DNA of 21,516 nucleotides, taken from assembly GCA_035552775.1 (NCBI GenBank), contig DASZKW010000034.1, positions 1 to 21,516 of the forward strand, given 5' to 3'. The translations under genes and the position numbers were made by a program. Positions 7,201 to 15,218 of this stretch are shown here, piece after piece. Below the pieces are notes generated by a model, which had not been told where the DNA came from, made no database searches, and saw only the letters and a program-made list of their open reading frames with translations. Origin of the DNA: DASZKW01 sp035552775. Lineage in GTDB: Bacteria > Actinomycetota > Acidimicrobiia > Acidimicrobiales > Palsa-688. Position 1 is the first letter of the stretch; every line of letters starts with the position of its first letter.

Positions 7201-7893
7201 CTACGCGGCGTCGCCCGGGTAGACGTGGTACGCGCACACGTGGGCGCCGTCGAGGCGGTGGGCCACTCGTTCGACACGCGCGCCGGGCAGCGCCTCACGC
7301 AGGAACGCTATCTCGCTGGAGCATGCCTGGGCGAAGCCGGTGGCCACCGAGAGGATGGCGCAGTTGTGTTCGACTATCCGCCAGCCACCGTCGCCCGTAC
7401 GCTCCGCGTCCGCCAGGTAGCCGTCCTGGTCGAGGATGCGTGTCAGCTCCGCGACCCGGTCGTCGAACGACCGCCCCTCGAGGCGCGGTCGGGCCTGCTG
7501 CAGCCGGCGCCGGCCGCGCTGGTCGAACAGCTCGCTCACCTGGTCGCTGGCCGGACCGCCGAGGTAGCCGAGCAGCTCGGTGGTGAGGTCCCCGTAGCGC
7601 TTGGGGAACAGTGACTCCGCCAGCGGCGCCAACTCGTAGCGGTGGACGGGGCGTCCCCGCCCGTGTGGGTCGGCGCGGTGCACCACCAAGCCGTCGTCGG
7701 CAAGGCGGCCCAGCTGCTGGCGCACGGCGGCGACGGTGATGCCGAGGGCCACCGCCAGGTCATGGGCGTTCATGACCCCATGGCGTTTCAGGGCCACCAG
7801 GATCGCCCGCCTGGTCGAGGGGACGGCAGCGAGCGCCGGCTCGGTAGCAAGCGCCGGCTGCGTGGCGGGCGGCCCAGAGGACGTGTCGGTCAC
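7201..7893 (-). CDS. SufR-like winged-helix regulator with three conserved-type cysteines
   Basis: A 230-residue regulator. The N-terminal winged helix (about 25-90) carries STRRAILVALKRHG, AVALGITVAAVRQQLGRL and a wing ending in GRGRPVHRYEL. The C-terminal half has Cys178, Cys191 and Cys220 (VEHNCAIL, QACSSEIAFL, HVCAYHV). The Cys-x12-Cys start of this pattern resembles SufR-type regulators, which sense iron-sulfur status with a bound cluster. I take GTG 7893 as start because it overlaps the stop of the preceding gene in a GTGA pattern; a GTG 36 bases upstream is also in frame. Co-transcription with a dehydrogenase and a QueA-like gene suggests it controls this operon rather than suf genes, none of which are in the window. 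Cluster binding is inferred from the cysteines only. Confidence 0.75.
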   Translation of the reverse strand: MTDTSSGPPATQPALATEPALAAVPSTRRAILVALKRHGVMNAHDLAVALGITVAAVRQQLGRLADDGLVVHRADPHGRGRPVHRYELAPLAESLFPKRYGDLTTELLGYLGGPASDQVSELFDQRGRRRLQQARPRLEGRSFDDRVAELTRILDQDGYLADAERTGDGGWRIVEHNCAILSVATGFAQACSSEIAFLREALPGARVERVAHRLDGAHVCAYHVYPGDAA

Positions 7894-8951
7894 GATAGGA
7901 CCAGGTGGAGGTCGCCGAACTCGTGCCACAGGTACCCCTCGGCCAGTGCGGCCGCATACGACCGCTCGAGCAGGGCCCGGCCGGCCACCGCCTCGAGCAT
8001 GGCCAGATGGGACGCCTCGGGCTCGTGCCAGCCGGTGAGGAGGCCGTCGACGGAGCGCAGGACCCGGTCAGGCGTGACGACCGTCTCGGTCCAGCCGCTG
8101 CCGGGGTGGACCGTGGCACGCCCGTCCACCACCGTCTCGAGCGCCCGCACCACGGTCGTCCCCACGGCCACCACCCGGCCCCCGTAGCGGTGGGTGTCGT
8201 TGATCCGGTTGGCCGTCGCAGGGGGCACCCGGTAGTACTCCGGGTAGGGCGGTTCGCCTGCTTCCAGCGATGCCACGCCGGTGTGCAGCACGAGGGGTGC
8301 CACGCCTATGCCGGCGGCCACCAGCCGGGTTATGACCTCGGCGGTAAACGGGCGGCCGGCGCTCGGCATCTCGGCGGATCCCGGCTCGGTCACGTAGACG
8401 TTCTGGTAACTGGAGAGAGGCCAGCGACCTTCGACATAGCCGTAGGCGATGGGACGGCCGTGCACGACCAGATAGCTGTGCAGGGGGGCGGGTGTCTCCA
8501 GGGTGGCCACCCACAGGCGCACACCTTCGGGGTGGCGGGCATAGGCGCTGAGCAGCGCGAGGCGCCCCCCGCCCGCCAAGGCCATCACCTCGCCGGGGGT
8601 GGCGCCCATCCACGGCTGGCCGGAACAACGCAGCTCCGCGGTCCACAGACCGGCCGGCAGCTGGGTGGACAGATGGACCTGAACGGCGCGACCGGCGGGG
8701 TCGGTGCCGTCGAGCTCGGCGGCCAGGGTGCCAGAGGTGTTGACAACCACCAGGTCTCCCTCGGACAAGAAGCGGGGGAGCTCGGAGAAGTGGCCGTGGA
8801 CGACGGTGCCGTCGCCGCGACAAGCCACCATCATCCGCACGGCGTCGCGCGTGAGCCCCCGGGCCTCGGGGGGGACGGTGGCCTCGAGCTCGGGGGGGAG
8901 CTCGAAGGAAGCCAAACCCCTGAGCGCACGCCCCGACGCGACGGCGGTCAT
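7890..8951 (-). CDS. Divergent QueA-like SAM:tRNA ribosyltransferase-isomerase
   Basis: A 353-residue protein matching QueA along its full length. QueA transfers and isomerises the ribosyl part of S-adenosylmethionine onto 7-aminomethyl-7-deazaguanine in tRNA, forming epoxyqueuosine. Recognisable blocks are LPRFLSEGDLVVVNTSGTLA (about 58-77), SYQNVYVTEPGSAEMPSAG, VAPLVLHTGVAS, GGRVVAVGTTVVRALET and RSVDGLLTGWHEPEASHLAM. Several blocks deviate from standard QueA, which has YQTVFA, PTAGLHF and a TDIFI-PGY segment before the final motif. Start ATG 8951 overlaps the upstream dehydrogenase stop (ATGA). No tgt, queC, queD, queE or queF gene is in the window, and its partners are unusual, so the true substrate may differ from the canonical one. 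I leave the gene symbol empty for that reason. Confidence 0.82.
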   Translation of the reverse strand: MTAVASGRALRGLASFELPPELEATVPPEARGLTRDAVRMMVACRGDGTVVHGHFSELPRFLSEGDLVVVNTSGTLAAELDGTDPAGRAVQVHLSTQLPAGLWTAELRCSGQPWMGATPGEVMALAGGGRLALLSAYARHPEGVRLWVATLETPAPLHSYLVVHGRPIAYGYVEGRWPLSSYQNVYVTEPGSAEMPSAGRPFTAEVITRLVAAGIGVAPLVLHTGVASLEAGEPPYPEYYRVPPATANRINDTHRYGGRVVAVGTTVVRALETVVDGRATVHPGSGWTETVVTPDRVLRSVDGLLTGWHEPEASHLAMLEAVAGRALLERSYAAALAEGYLWHEFGDLHLVLS

Positions 8952-9655
8952 GACGCAGCGCCCAGCCCGGAGGCCCGGTAGCGCCCGCTCGGGCGGCTAC
9001 TGCTGATCAGTTCCAACAGGACCGGTACCACCGCCTCGGGCGGGGGCCGGTCCGAGATGTCCTCGCCGGGGAAGGCCTCCTGGTGCATCTGGGTACGCAT
9101 GTCGCCGGGGTCGACGACCCAGACCCGCACGGCGGGCTGCTCGACGGCGAGCACGGCGCTGGCATGGTCCAGGGCGGCCTTGGACGAGCCGTAGCCTCCC
9201 CAGCCCTCGTAGGCCTCCACCGACGCGTCAGAGGTCACGTTGAGCACCCTCGGGTCGGCGGCGTGGCCGAGGAGGGGCAGAGCGGCCTGCGCGAGGGCCA
9301 CCGGGGCCACCACGTTGACCTCGTAGACCCGGCGCAACTCCTCCAGGGGGTAGGAGGCCAAGGCCGGCTGGGGGGAGGGCCCGAGGACGCTGGCGTTGTT
9401 CACCACAAGGTCCAACCCGCCCAGGCGCTCCGCGCTCGCCACCACCTCCGCCCGGTGAGCAGGATCGGTGACGTCGCCGGCCAGCGCCACCACATCGGCG
9501 CCCGCCGTGAGCGCGGCGCGAATCTCTCCAGCGGCGCAGGCCAGGGCGTCGCCGCCCCGGGCGTCCACGACGAGCGACCAGCCCTGTCGGGCCAAACCGA
9601 CGGCCAGGGCCCGGCCCAGTCCCCTCGATGCTCCGGTAACCACGGCCACGGACAT
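8948..9655 (-). CDS. Short-chain dehydrogenase/reductase, first gene of the queA-like operon
   Basis: A 235-residue NAD(P)-dependent oxidoreductase of the classical SDR fold. The cofactor loop is TGASRGLG at residues 7-14, followed by the NNAS motif, a catalytic serine in LNVTSDASV and the YGSSK motif (Tyr-x3-Lys). ATG 9655 is chosen because AGGAGGT lies 9 bases upstream (9665-9671); frames starting further upstream would place the Rossmann motif too far from the N-terminus. The C-terminus has DPGDMRTQMHQEAFPGED, typical of the substrate-binding loop. Its stop overlaps the QueA-like start by four bases, so the genes are probably translated together. The substrate is unknown; the link with a QueA-like protein suggests a small heterocycle or nucleoside, but that is only a guess from context. 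Confidence 0.88.
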   Translation of the reverse strand: MSVAVVTGASRGLGRALAVGLARQGWSLVVDARGGDALACAAGEIRAALTAGADVVALAGDVTDPAHRAEVVASAERLGGLDLVVNNASVLGPSPQPALASYPLEELRRVYEVNVVAPVALAQAALPLLGHAADPRVLNVTSDASVEAYEGWGGYGSSKAALDHASAVLAVEQPAVRVWVVDPGDMRTQMHQEAFPGEDISDRPPPEAVVPVLLELISSSRPSGRYRASGLGAAS

Positions 9656-9697
9656 TCGGGTTGCACCTCCTGGGGCCCGTTTCGCCAGGCACCACCA

Positions 9698-9728
9698 GGA
9701 TAAAGTTAGCAAACCCTGTCTTTATTCC
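9698..9728. promoter_or_regulatory. Imperfect dyad upstream of the SDR-queA-like-sufR-like operon
   Basis: GGATAAAG (9698-9705) and CTTTATTCC (9720-9728) are inverted copies, apart from one extra T, around a 14-base centre. This AT-rich patch stands out in very GC-rich surroundings, 43-73 bp before the operon start. It is placed where an operator for the operon's own regulator would be expected. Binding is inferred; no known SufR box was recognised. Confidence 0.4.
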
Positions 9729-9773
9729 GCACCGGCGAGTCGAACCGGCGAGGTTCCAACTGCCGGAGGCGGC

Positions 9774-10562
9774 TCAGGCCCCGGCAGCGGCAGCAGCAGC
9801 AGCCTTCATCACGTAGAAGGCGGCGCCGTGGGGGTCGGCGACCAGGGAGAAGCGACCGGGGGGAATGTCCATCGGGGGCACCATGACCTTCCCCCCGAGG
9901 TCGGTGACCGTGGCCGCCGCCGCGTCACAGTCGTCGACCATGAAGTAGACCATCCAGCACGGCGGCATGCCGGGGGGGAACTGCGGCCCGATCTCGATCA
10001 TCCCCCCTACCGACGCCCCGTCGAGCTTCCACTCGGTGTAGATCATGGGGCCGGATTCCTGGGTCGCTCCCTCCCACCCGAAGACCCTGCCGTAGAAGGC
10101 CTTGGCGGCCTCTATGTCGGAGGTGGCCAGCTCGTTCCAGCCGAAGCTGCCGGGCTCGTTGACCACGGCGGCGCCCCGGTGGGCCTTGGGCTGCCACACC
10201 GCGATCACCGCGCCCAGCGGATCGGCAAACACTGCCATGCGGCCCTCCTCGAGAACGTCCATCGGCGCCAGCAGGGTGGTGGCCCCCGACGCCTCGGCCA
10301 GGGCGATGGTGGCGTCGGCGTCGGCGACACTGACGTAGGTGCTCCACGCCGGGGGCGCCCTCAGGTTCATCTGCGGACCCACGCCGGCGACCGGCGCACC
10401 CCCGAGGAGGAAAGTGGCGTAGCCACCAGCGGCCGGGTCGGTGCTGACGTCCGCCGTCCAACCGAACAGGGCGCCGTAGAACGCTACCGACGCGGCCACG
10501 TCGGGGCTCTGCAGGTCGACCCATGACGGCGTCCCCGGGGCGTACTCGTCTCGTGCGGGCAT
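9774..10562 (-). CDS. Two-domain VOC (glyoxalase/dioxygenase-fold) protein, CFP30B-like
   Basis: A 262-residue protein made of two VOC domains (about 8-122 and 135-255), each a pair of beta-alpha-beta-beta-beta units. The first opens with GTPSWVDLQSPDVAASVAFY and the second with GSFGWNELATSDIEAAKAFY; both end in a GxxFxxxxDPxGA-like segment (MAVFADPLGAVIAVW, FSLVADPHGAAFYVM). The layout and length closely match the mycobacterial secreted antigen CFP30B (Rv0577 type), whose biochemical role is not settled. No signal peptide is visible. ATG 10562 gives the family-typical MPARDEYAPG start; a longer frame upstream would only add Gly/Arg-rich junk. A tail of alanines closes the protein. The usual VOC metal ligands are not clearly conserved, so a binding role is as likely as catalysis. 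Confidence 0.88.
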   Translation of the reverse strand: MPARDEYAPGTPSWVDLQSPDVAASVAFYGALFGWTADVSTDPAAGGYATFLLGGAPVAGVGPQMNLRAPPAWSTYVSVADADATIALAEASGATTLLAPMDVLEEGRMAVFADPLGAVIAVWQPKAHRGAAVVNEPGSFGWNELATSDIEAAKAFYGRVFGWEGATQESGPMIYTEWKLDGASVGGMIEIGPQFPPGMPPCWMVYFMVDDCDAAAATVTDLGGKVMVPPMDIPPGRFSLVADPHGAAFYVMKAAAAAAAGA

Positions 10563-10591
10563 GCCCAAAGCGTAGCCCCGGACCCCCCGGC

Positions 10592-10675
10592 CCGCTCCGG
10601 CCCGCTGCGGCCCACCCGAACGCCCGGACGCCCGGACCGCCCGGCCCACCCGCCCCACCCAACGGGCCGGAGCGG
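10592..10675. repeat. Perfect 13-bp inverted repeat between two minus-strand genes
   Basis: CCGCTCCGGCCCG (10592-10604) and its exact inverse CGGGCCGGAGCGG (10663-10675) flank a 58-base C-rich segment containing direct repeats of GCCCGGAC. It lies between the stop of a dehydrogenase gene and the start of the VOC gene. It could fold as a long-loop hairpin that ends transcription, but no T run follows. Confidence 0.55.
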
Positions 10676-10686
10676 CGCGGGGGCGA

Positions 10687-11466
<780 letters not shown>

Positions 11467-11544
11467 GCCCAAACATCACCACGTCCGGGGCGGGGCGCGC
11501 CAAGCCGGCGCCGCCGGCCGCCGGCCGTATCGTTGCCACCACCG

Positions 11545-12402
11545 ATGTCGAGCATCTCCGCCTCCGACCGCCTGGCCACCCTCACGCCGAGGGCCCGCAG
11601 CCTCAACCAGGGCGTACCGAGTGCCCGTTCGCTGCTGCTCACCGTGCTCGGCGAGTGGGTGCTGCCCTCCGGCGGCGAGGCGTGGACCTCGGCGCTCATC
11701 GACGCCATGGCGGCGGTGGGCGTGGAATCCAAGACCACCCGCCAGGCGGTGGCGCGCTCCGCCGCCTCCGGCCTCCTCGCGCCCCGACGGCTCGGTCGGC
11801 GGACCCGCTGGGGCCTCACCGCCGAGGCCACCCGGCTGCTCACCGTAGGCACCGAACGGATCTACAGCTTCGGCTGCACCAGCCCCGACTGGGACGGGCG
11901 CTGGATGCTGCTTATCACGCCGGCCCCCGAGGCGAGCCGCCACCTTCGCCACCGGGTGCGCACGCGCCTCGGCTGGGCCGGCTTCGCGCCGATCGGCCCC
12001 GGGACCTGGCTCTGCCCGTGGGTCGACCGCGAGCCCGAGGCCTTGGCCGTGCTGTCGGACCTCGACCTCGCCCGCGCAACCCGGTCCTTCGTCGGCGAGC
12101 TCGGCTCCATCGGCGACGCCAGGACCATGGTGGCGGAGGCGTGGGCCCTCGAACAGGTCGAGAAGGAGTACGAGGCGTTCGTCGACGCCCACGGCACGGA
12201 GGTGCCGGCCACGCCGGCGGAGGCATTCCGTGCCCTGACCCTGCTGGTGCACGAGTGGCGCCACTTCCCGAGCGCCGACCCCGGCCTACCCGCCGAGCTC
12301 CTGCCACAGGGGTGGGGCGGGCGGCCGGCGGCGCAGCTGTTCCACACGCTCCACGAACGCTGGGCGCCAGAGGCGGCAAAGTGGTGGACCGAACGCCTTT
12401 GA
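11545..12402 (+). CDS. PaaX-family transcriptional regulator
   Basis: A 285-residue GntR-like repressor of the PaaX family, whose best-known member represses phenylacetate degradation and responds to phenylacetyl-CoA. The N-terminal winged helix spans about 20-95 (SARSLLLTVLGEWVLPSGGE, then VESKTTRQAVARSAASGLL). The central PaaX domain has the signature SPDWDGRWMLLI, followed by LRHRVRTRLGWAGFAPIGPG and TWLCPW. The C-terminal domain includes LLVHEWRHFPSADPGLP, which is typical. ATG 11545 is the first start after the divergent intergenic region. No paa genes are present; the divergent acyl-CoA-type dehydrogenase is the only obvious target. Inducer and operator are unknown. Confidence 0.88.
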   Translation: MSSISASDRLATLTPRARSLNQGVPSARSLLLTVLGEWVLPSGGEAWTSALIDAMAAVGVESKTTRQAVARSAASGLLAPRRLGRRTRWGLTAEATRLLTVGTERIYSFGCTSPDWDGRWMLLITPAPEASRHLRHRVRTRLGWAGFAPIGPGTWLCPWVDREPEALAVLSDLDLARATRSFVGELGSIGDARTMVAEAWALEQVEKEYEAFVDAHGTEVPATPAEAFRALTLLVHEWRHFPSADPGLPAELLPQGWGGRPAAQLFHTLHERWAPEAAKWWTERL

Positions 12403-12696
12403 GTGCGTCGTCCGGTTGAAGGGGTTGGAGAAAGGCGACCCTGCCCTTCGAGCCCGCCGCGCTCGCCGGGGACGCCGCGCCCCGCCAGGAACCAGGCCCC
12501 TCCTTTCCCCTCCTCAACAACCAACCACCGGGCACATTGTTGCACCGCCTACCGCCACTGGACCGTTTCAATTGACCCGCCGCTCGCCATGGTGACCGAG
12601 CACCCCGAAGTGGCGGCCGTGGTGATAACCGGCGGCCTCCGACGCGGTTGGCGCCCCGCCGCCGAAGAAGCCACAGAGCCGTGCACTGCGATGAGC
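12403..12696. other. Intergenic stretch between converging genes, nothing recognised
   Basis: About 294 bases between the PaaX-family gene and the converging membrane-protein gene. It holds a pyrimidine-rich patch around 12480-12530. I find no tRNA, clear hairpin terminator, or open frame with coding character. Confidence 0.6.
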
Positions 12697-13329
12697 TCAG
12701 GTGGCTTGCCAGCGACGGCTGATTTCGGCCGCCGCCTGCTGGCGGCCGCGGGCCTCGAGCACTGCCACCGCGGTTGCCAGTACCACCTGCGCCCTCGCCG
12801 CCGGGGCTCGCACGATGCCCGCCAGCCGGACCTTCAACAGCTGCATTCCAATCAACGGGGGCAGGTCGGCGCCGGCGCAGCCATCCTCCAAGCAGCCACC
12901 CACGCAACGCCGGAAGTCCCATGTCGCCCGGCTGAGCACCGGCGCGATGTCCTCCCAGCGATCATCGGCTGCCCAGCGCATGATCAGGCCACTGGCTCGC
13001 TCGTCGCGCGACGCCGGGTGCCGCACCTCGGCGAGGACGGCTAGGTCGAAGGCGTCACACCCCGGTCCACCGGCGCCCCGAGCCTTCCAGCCCTCCACCA
13101 TCTGGCGGTAGGCCTTGGCGTCCTGGGCTGCCAACATGCCCGACGCGAACTGAGGCAGGAGCACGACGGCAGCCAGGCCGGCGATGGCCCACGCCGCAGG
13201 CGACAGCGCACCCGGCTGGATGAAACCCCAAGCCAGGACGCCGGCGATGACGAGGAAGAGCGCCCGCGCCCCGGACCACCGCGGCCCGGATCCACGGGTG
13301 TCGGCCTCTGGTCCCGGCGGTGCGTTCAA
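12697..13329 (-). CDS. Hypothetical membrane protein coupled to the sigma factor gene
   Basis: A 210-residue protein that I do not recognise. After a polar N-terminus it has two adjacent hydrophobic segments, ALFLVIAGVLAWGFIQPGAL (about 23-42) and AWAIAGLAAVVLLPQF (about 46-61). A soluble alpha-helical region follows, with a cysteine-rich spot (FRRCVGGCLEDGCAG) and a helical C-terminus rich in Ala and Arg. The topology suggests a hairpin anchor with both ends in the cytoplasm. Its start appears to be TTG 13329, overlapping the stop of the sigma factor gene in a TTGA pattern, so the two are likely made together. Co-expression of a membrane protein with a sigma factor often points to an anti-sigma or linked stress role, but no anti-sigma domain is visible and this is inference only. 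Confidence 0.7.
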   Translation of the reverse strand: MNAPPGPEADTRGSGPRWSGARALFLVIAGVLAWGFIQPGALSPAAWAIAGLAAVVLLPQFASGMLAAQDAKAYRQMVEGWKARGAGGPGCDAFDLAVLAEVRHPASRDERASGLIMRWAADDRWEDIAPVLSRATWDFRRCVGGCLEDGCAGADLPPLIGMQLLKVRLAGIVRAPAARAQVVLATAVAVLEARGRQQAAAEISRRWQAT

Positions 13330-13988
13330 GCGACCAGCGATGACTCCCGGTCGGCCATGGGTTCGGCGAGGTGGTGGTCGAGCTTGCGCTTGATGCGCTG
13401 GAGGGCATTGTCGATCGATTTCACATGGCGGCCCAAGTGGTCACCGATCTCCTGGTAGGACCGTCCGTCCACGTACAGCTCCAGCACGTCCACCTCGAGT
13501 CCGGACAGGGCGTCGGCCATCGACTGGTGCATGCGGTCCAGGCCCTCGCGCGATATGACCTCATCGGCGGGATCGGCGATCCGGTGATCGTCGAGGAGCG
13601 CCTCGACGCTGTACTCGGCCGGATCCTCGCCGCCCCGCACGCCCGATATCGACACATACTGGTTGAGGGGCCGATGCTTGTGGCGGGTGGCCGCCTTGAT
13701 GGCGCTGATCACCTGACGGGTCACGCAAAGCTCGGCGAACGCCCGGAACGACGACTGACGATCGGGGCGGAAGTCTCTTGCCGCCTTGTAAAGGCCGATG
13801 AGACCCTCTTGCTCGATATCGTCGGCGTCGGCGCCGACGAGGAAGTAGGTGCGGGACTTGACCCGGGCGAAGCGCCGATAACGCTGGAGCAGGACAGCGA
13901 GGGCATCGCGGTCACCATCCTGGGAACGGGCCACAAGCTCCTCGTCCCCTAGCTCACTCAGGGTGGTGACCAGGTGGCAAACGGCCAT
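13326..13988 (-). CDS. SigH-like (Spo0H/sigma-30 type) RNA polymerase sigma factor
   Basis: A 220-residue sigma-70-family factor of the group that includes Bacillus SigH. Region 2 is clear: YRRFARVKSRTYFLVGADAD and IEQEGLIGLYKAARDF, followed by RAFAELCVTRQVISAIK. Region 4 has LELYVDGRSYQEIGDHLGRH and KSIDNALQRIKRKL, the recognition helix for the -35 element. Length is close to SigH (218 residues). ATG 13988 is preferred to a GTG 117 bases upstream, because a candidate promoter (14069-14098) would start transcription after that GTG. Its place downstream of rlmB mirrors the B. subtilis order rlmB-(yacP)-sigH, which supports the family call. In this lineage its role need not be sporulation; control of stationary-phase or developmental genes is possible. 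Confidence 0.85.
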   Translation of the reverse strand: MAVCHLVTTLSELGDEELVARSQDGDRDALAVLLQRYRRFARVKSRTYFLVGADADDIEQEGLIGLYKAARDFRPDRQSSFRAFAELCVTRQVISAIKAATRHKHRPLNQYVSISGVRGGEDPAEYSVEALLDDHRIADPADEVISREGLDRMHQSMADALSGLEVDVLELYVDGRSYQEIGDHLGRHVKSIDNALQRIKRKLDHHLAEPMADRESSLVA

Positions 13989-14068
13989 GGGTGGGCGGCT
14001 CCAGATGTCGTGCGACGGTGGGTTGCAAATCGGGGAGGAACGGGTCCCTGATCCCCCGAGACTAGATA

Positions 14069-14098
14069 CTTCTACCCACCCAGAGGGGCCTGTGTCAA
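14069..14098 (-). promoter_or_regulatory. Candidate sigma-70-type promoter for the sigma factor gene
   Basis: On the minus strand a perfect -35 TTGACA (14093-14098) is followed after 18 bases by TAGAAG (14069-14074), a 4/6 match to the -10 box. It lies about 80 bp before the chosen start of the sigma factor gene. It implies the gene can be transcribed separately from rlmB. Confidence 0.5.
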
Positions 14099-14234
14099 CG
14101 GTCACCTGCCGTACTGCCGACTTTTCTTGTTGTCCGCTACCAGGGCAAACAGGACGACCGAGGCAGATCGATGCGTTATCGGCACCGAGATTGACCAGCC
14201 CGAACGGGTGGGGGCACCCGAGACGGCGACGGGC

Positions 14235-15218
14235 TCATAGCCTCCGACGGCGGGCCACCTCGAAGCAGGCGAGAGCACCGGCGGCGGCCACGTTGAGCGA
14301 TCCCAACGGTCCTTGCGTGGGCACCTGGACCACCACGTCGCAGCGCTGGCCGGTAAGGCGGGCCAGTCCTCGACCCTCGGCGCCGAGGACGATGGCGACC
14401 GGTTCGATCGCCACTTCCAGGCCCCAGAGGGGCTGATCGCCGCCGCCGTCGAGCCCCACTGTCCACACGCCGGCCGCTTTCAGCTCGGCCAGAGCGGCTG
14501 GTACTCCCGACACGAGGGCGATCGGGAGGTACTCGACCGCGCCGACCGCCGCTTTCACCGCCGCCGGGGTGAGGTGAGCCGAGCGGTGGCGACCGAGGAC
14601 GGCCCCGGTGGCGCCGGCGCACAAGGCGGTTCGCAGCAGGGCGCCGAGATTGTGCGGGTCGGTGACCCCGTCGAGCACCAGCAGGAACGGCGGGGGGCCG
14701 CCGACTCGGCGGCGGGCCAGGTCGGCCAGCTCGGCTTCGGGTACAGGCTCGGCGAAGGCCAGGACACCCTGGGGGGCGCTTGTTCCCGCAGCGGCGTCCA
14801 GGCGACCCCGCCCGACGGGGCGCACAGGAATGCCTGCCTGGCGCGCCGCCGCTGTGATGTCGGCCACCGCGTCCGCCTCGTCGATCCCCTCCGCCAGCCA
14901 CACCTCGCGGACGCGCCGGGTCCCTGCCCTCAGCAGCTCACGGACGGCTTGGCGCCCCTCTACCTGCTCACCGCCAAGCACACCAGTAGCCGCGGTAGCT
15001 CCGCCCCGTCCGCCTGAAGCCGCCCGTCGTCGTCCCGCTCCACCGTCGGACCGCGCGCCGTCGCCCCGGCCGGCGCCCCGAGGGCGCCCGCCCGCAGCGC
15101 CGCCACGCCCCCCGGGCGCCCCACCACCACGACCGCCAGGCGCACCGCCACCACGCCCCCCGGCCGCCCCCCCGCCACGGTCGCCGGCAGGGCGCCCGCC
15201 GGCACTCGGGCGGCTCAT
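14235..15218 (-). CDS. rlmB: 23S rRNA 2'-O-ribose methyltransferase RlmB-like (SpoU family) with Gly/Arg-rich extension
   Basis: A 327-residue SPOUT methyltransferase that by homology 2'-O-methylates a guanosine of 23S rRNA (G2251 in E. coli) using S-adenosylmethionine. Residues 83-160 form the substrate-binding domain (GRQAVRELLRAG; SAPQGVLAFAEP). The knotted catalytic domain has motif 1 LVLDGVTDPHNLGALLRTA with Asn190, motif 2 IVLGAEGRGLARL and motif 3 VPTQGPLGSLNVAAAGALA. Residues 1-82 are an extension of almost pure Gly, Arg and Ala with GGRGGG repeats, likely an unstructured RNA-binding tail. ATG 15218 overlaps the ispF stop (ATGA). The open frame continues upstream of this ATG, but that part is the antisense shadow of ispF. 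Other members of the group methylate tRNA, so the site is inferred. Confidence 0.9.
   Translation of the reverse strand: MSRPSAGGRPAGDRGGGAAGGRGGGAPGGRGGGAPGGRGGAAGGRPRGAGRGDGARSDGGAGRRRAASGGRGGATAATGVLGGEQVEGRQAVRELLRAGTRRVREVWLAEGIDEADAVADITAAARQAGIPVRPVGRGRLDAAAGTSAPQGVLAFAEPVPEAELADLARRRVGGPPPFLLVLDGVTDPHNLGALLRTALCAGATGAVLGRHRSAHLTPAAVKAAVGAVEYLPIALVSGVPAALAELKAAGVWTVGLDGGGDQPLWGLEVAIEPVAIVLGAEGRGLARLTGQRCDVVVQVPTQGPLGSLNVAAAGALACFEVARRRRL

Noticed and set aside
7905..8981. Long plus-strand open frames opposite the queA-like gene and other minus genes
   Set aside because: They mirror high-GC coding on the other strand, have no recognisable domain, and lie antisense to clear family members.
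9731..9765. TTCGACT-like segment resembling a tRNA T arm, shared with the tRNA-Thr
   Set aside because: The stems do not pair (CGCCGG on both sides), and no acceptor or anticodon arm is present.
13989..14105. Longer start for the sigma factor at a GTG 117 bases upstream
   Set aside because: The added residues do not match the family, and a good -35/-10 pair lies inside this stretch.
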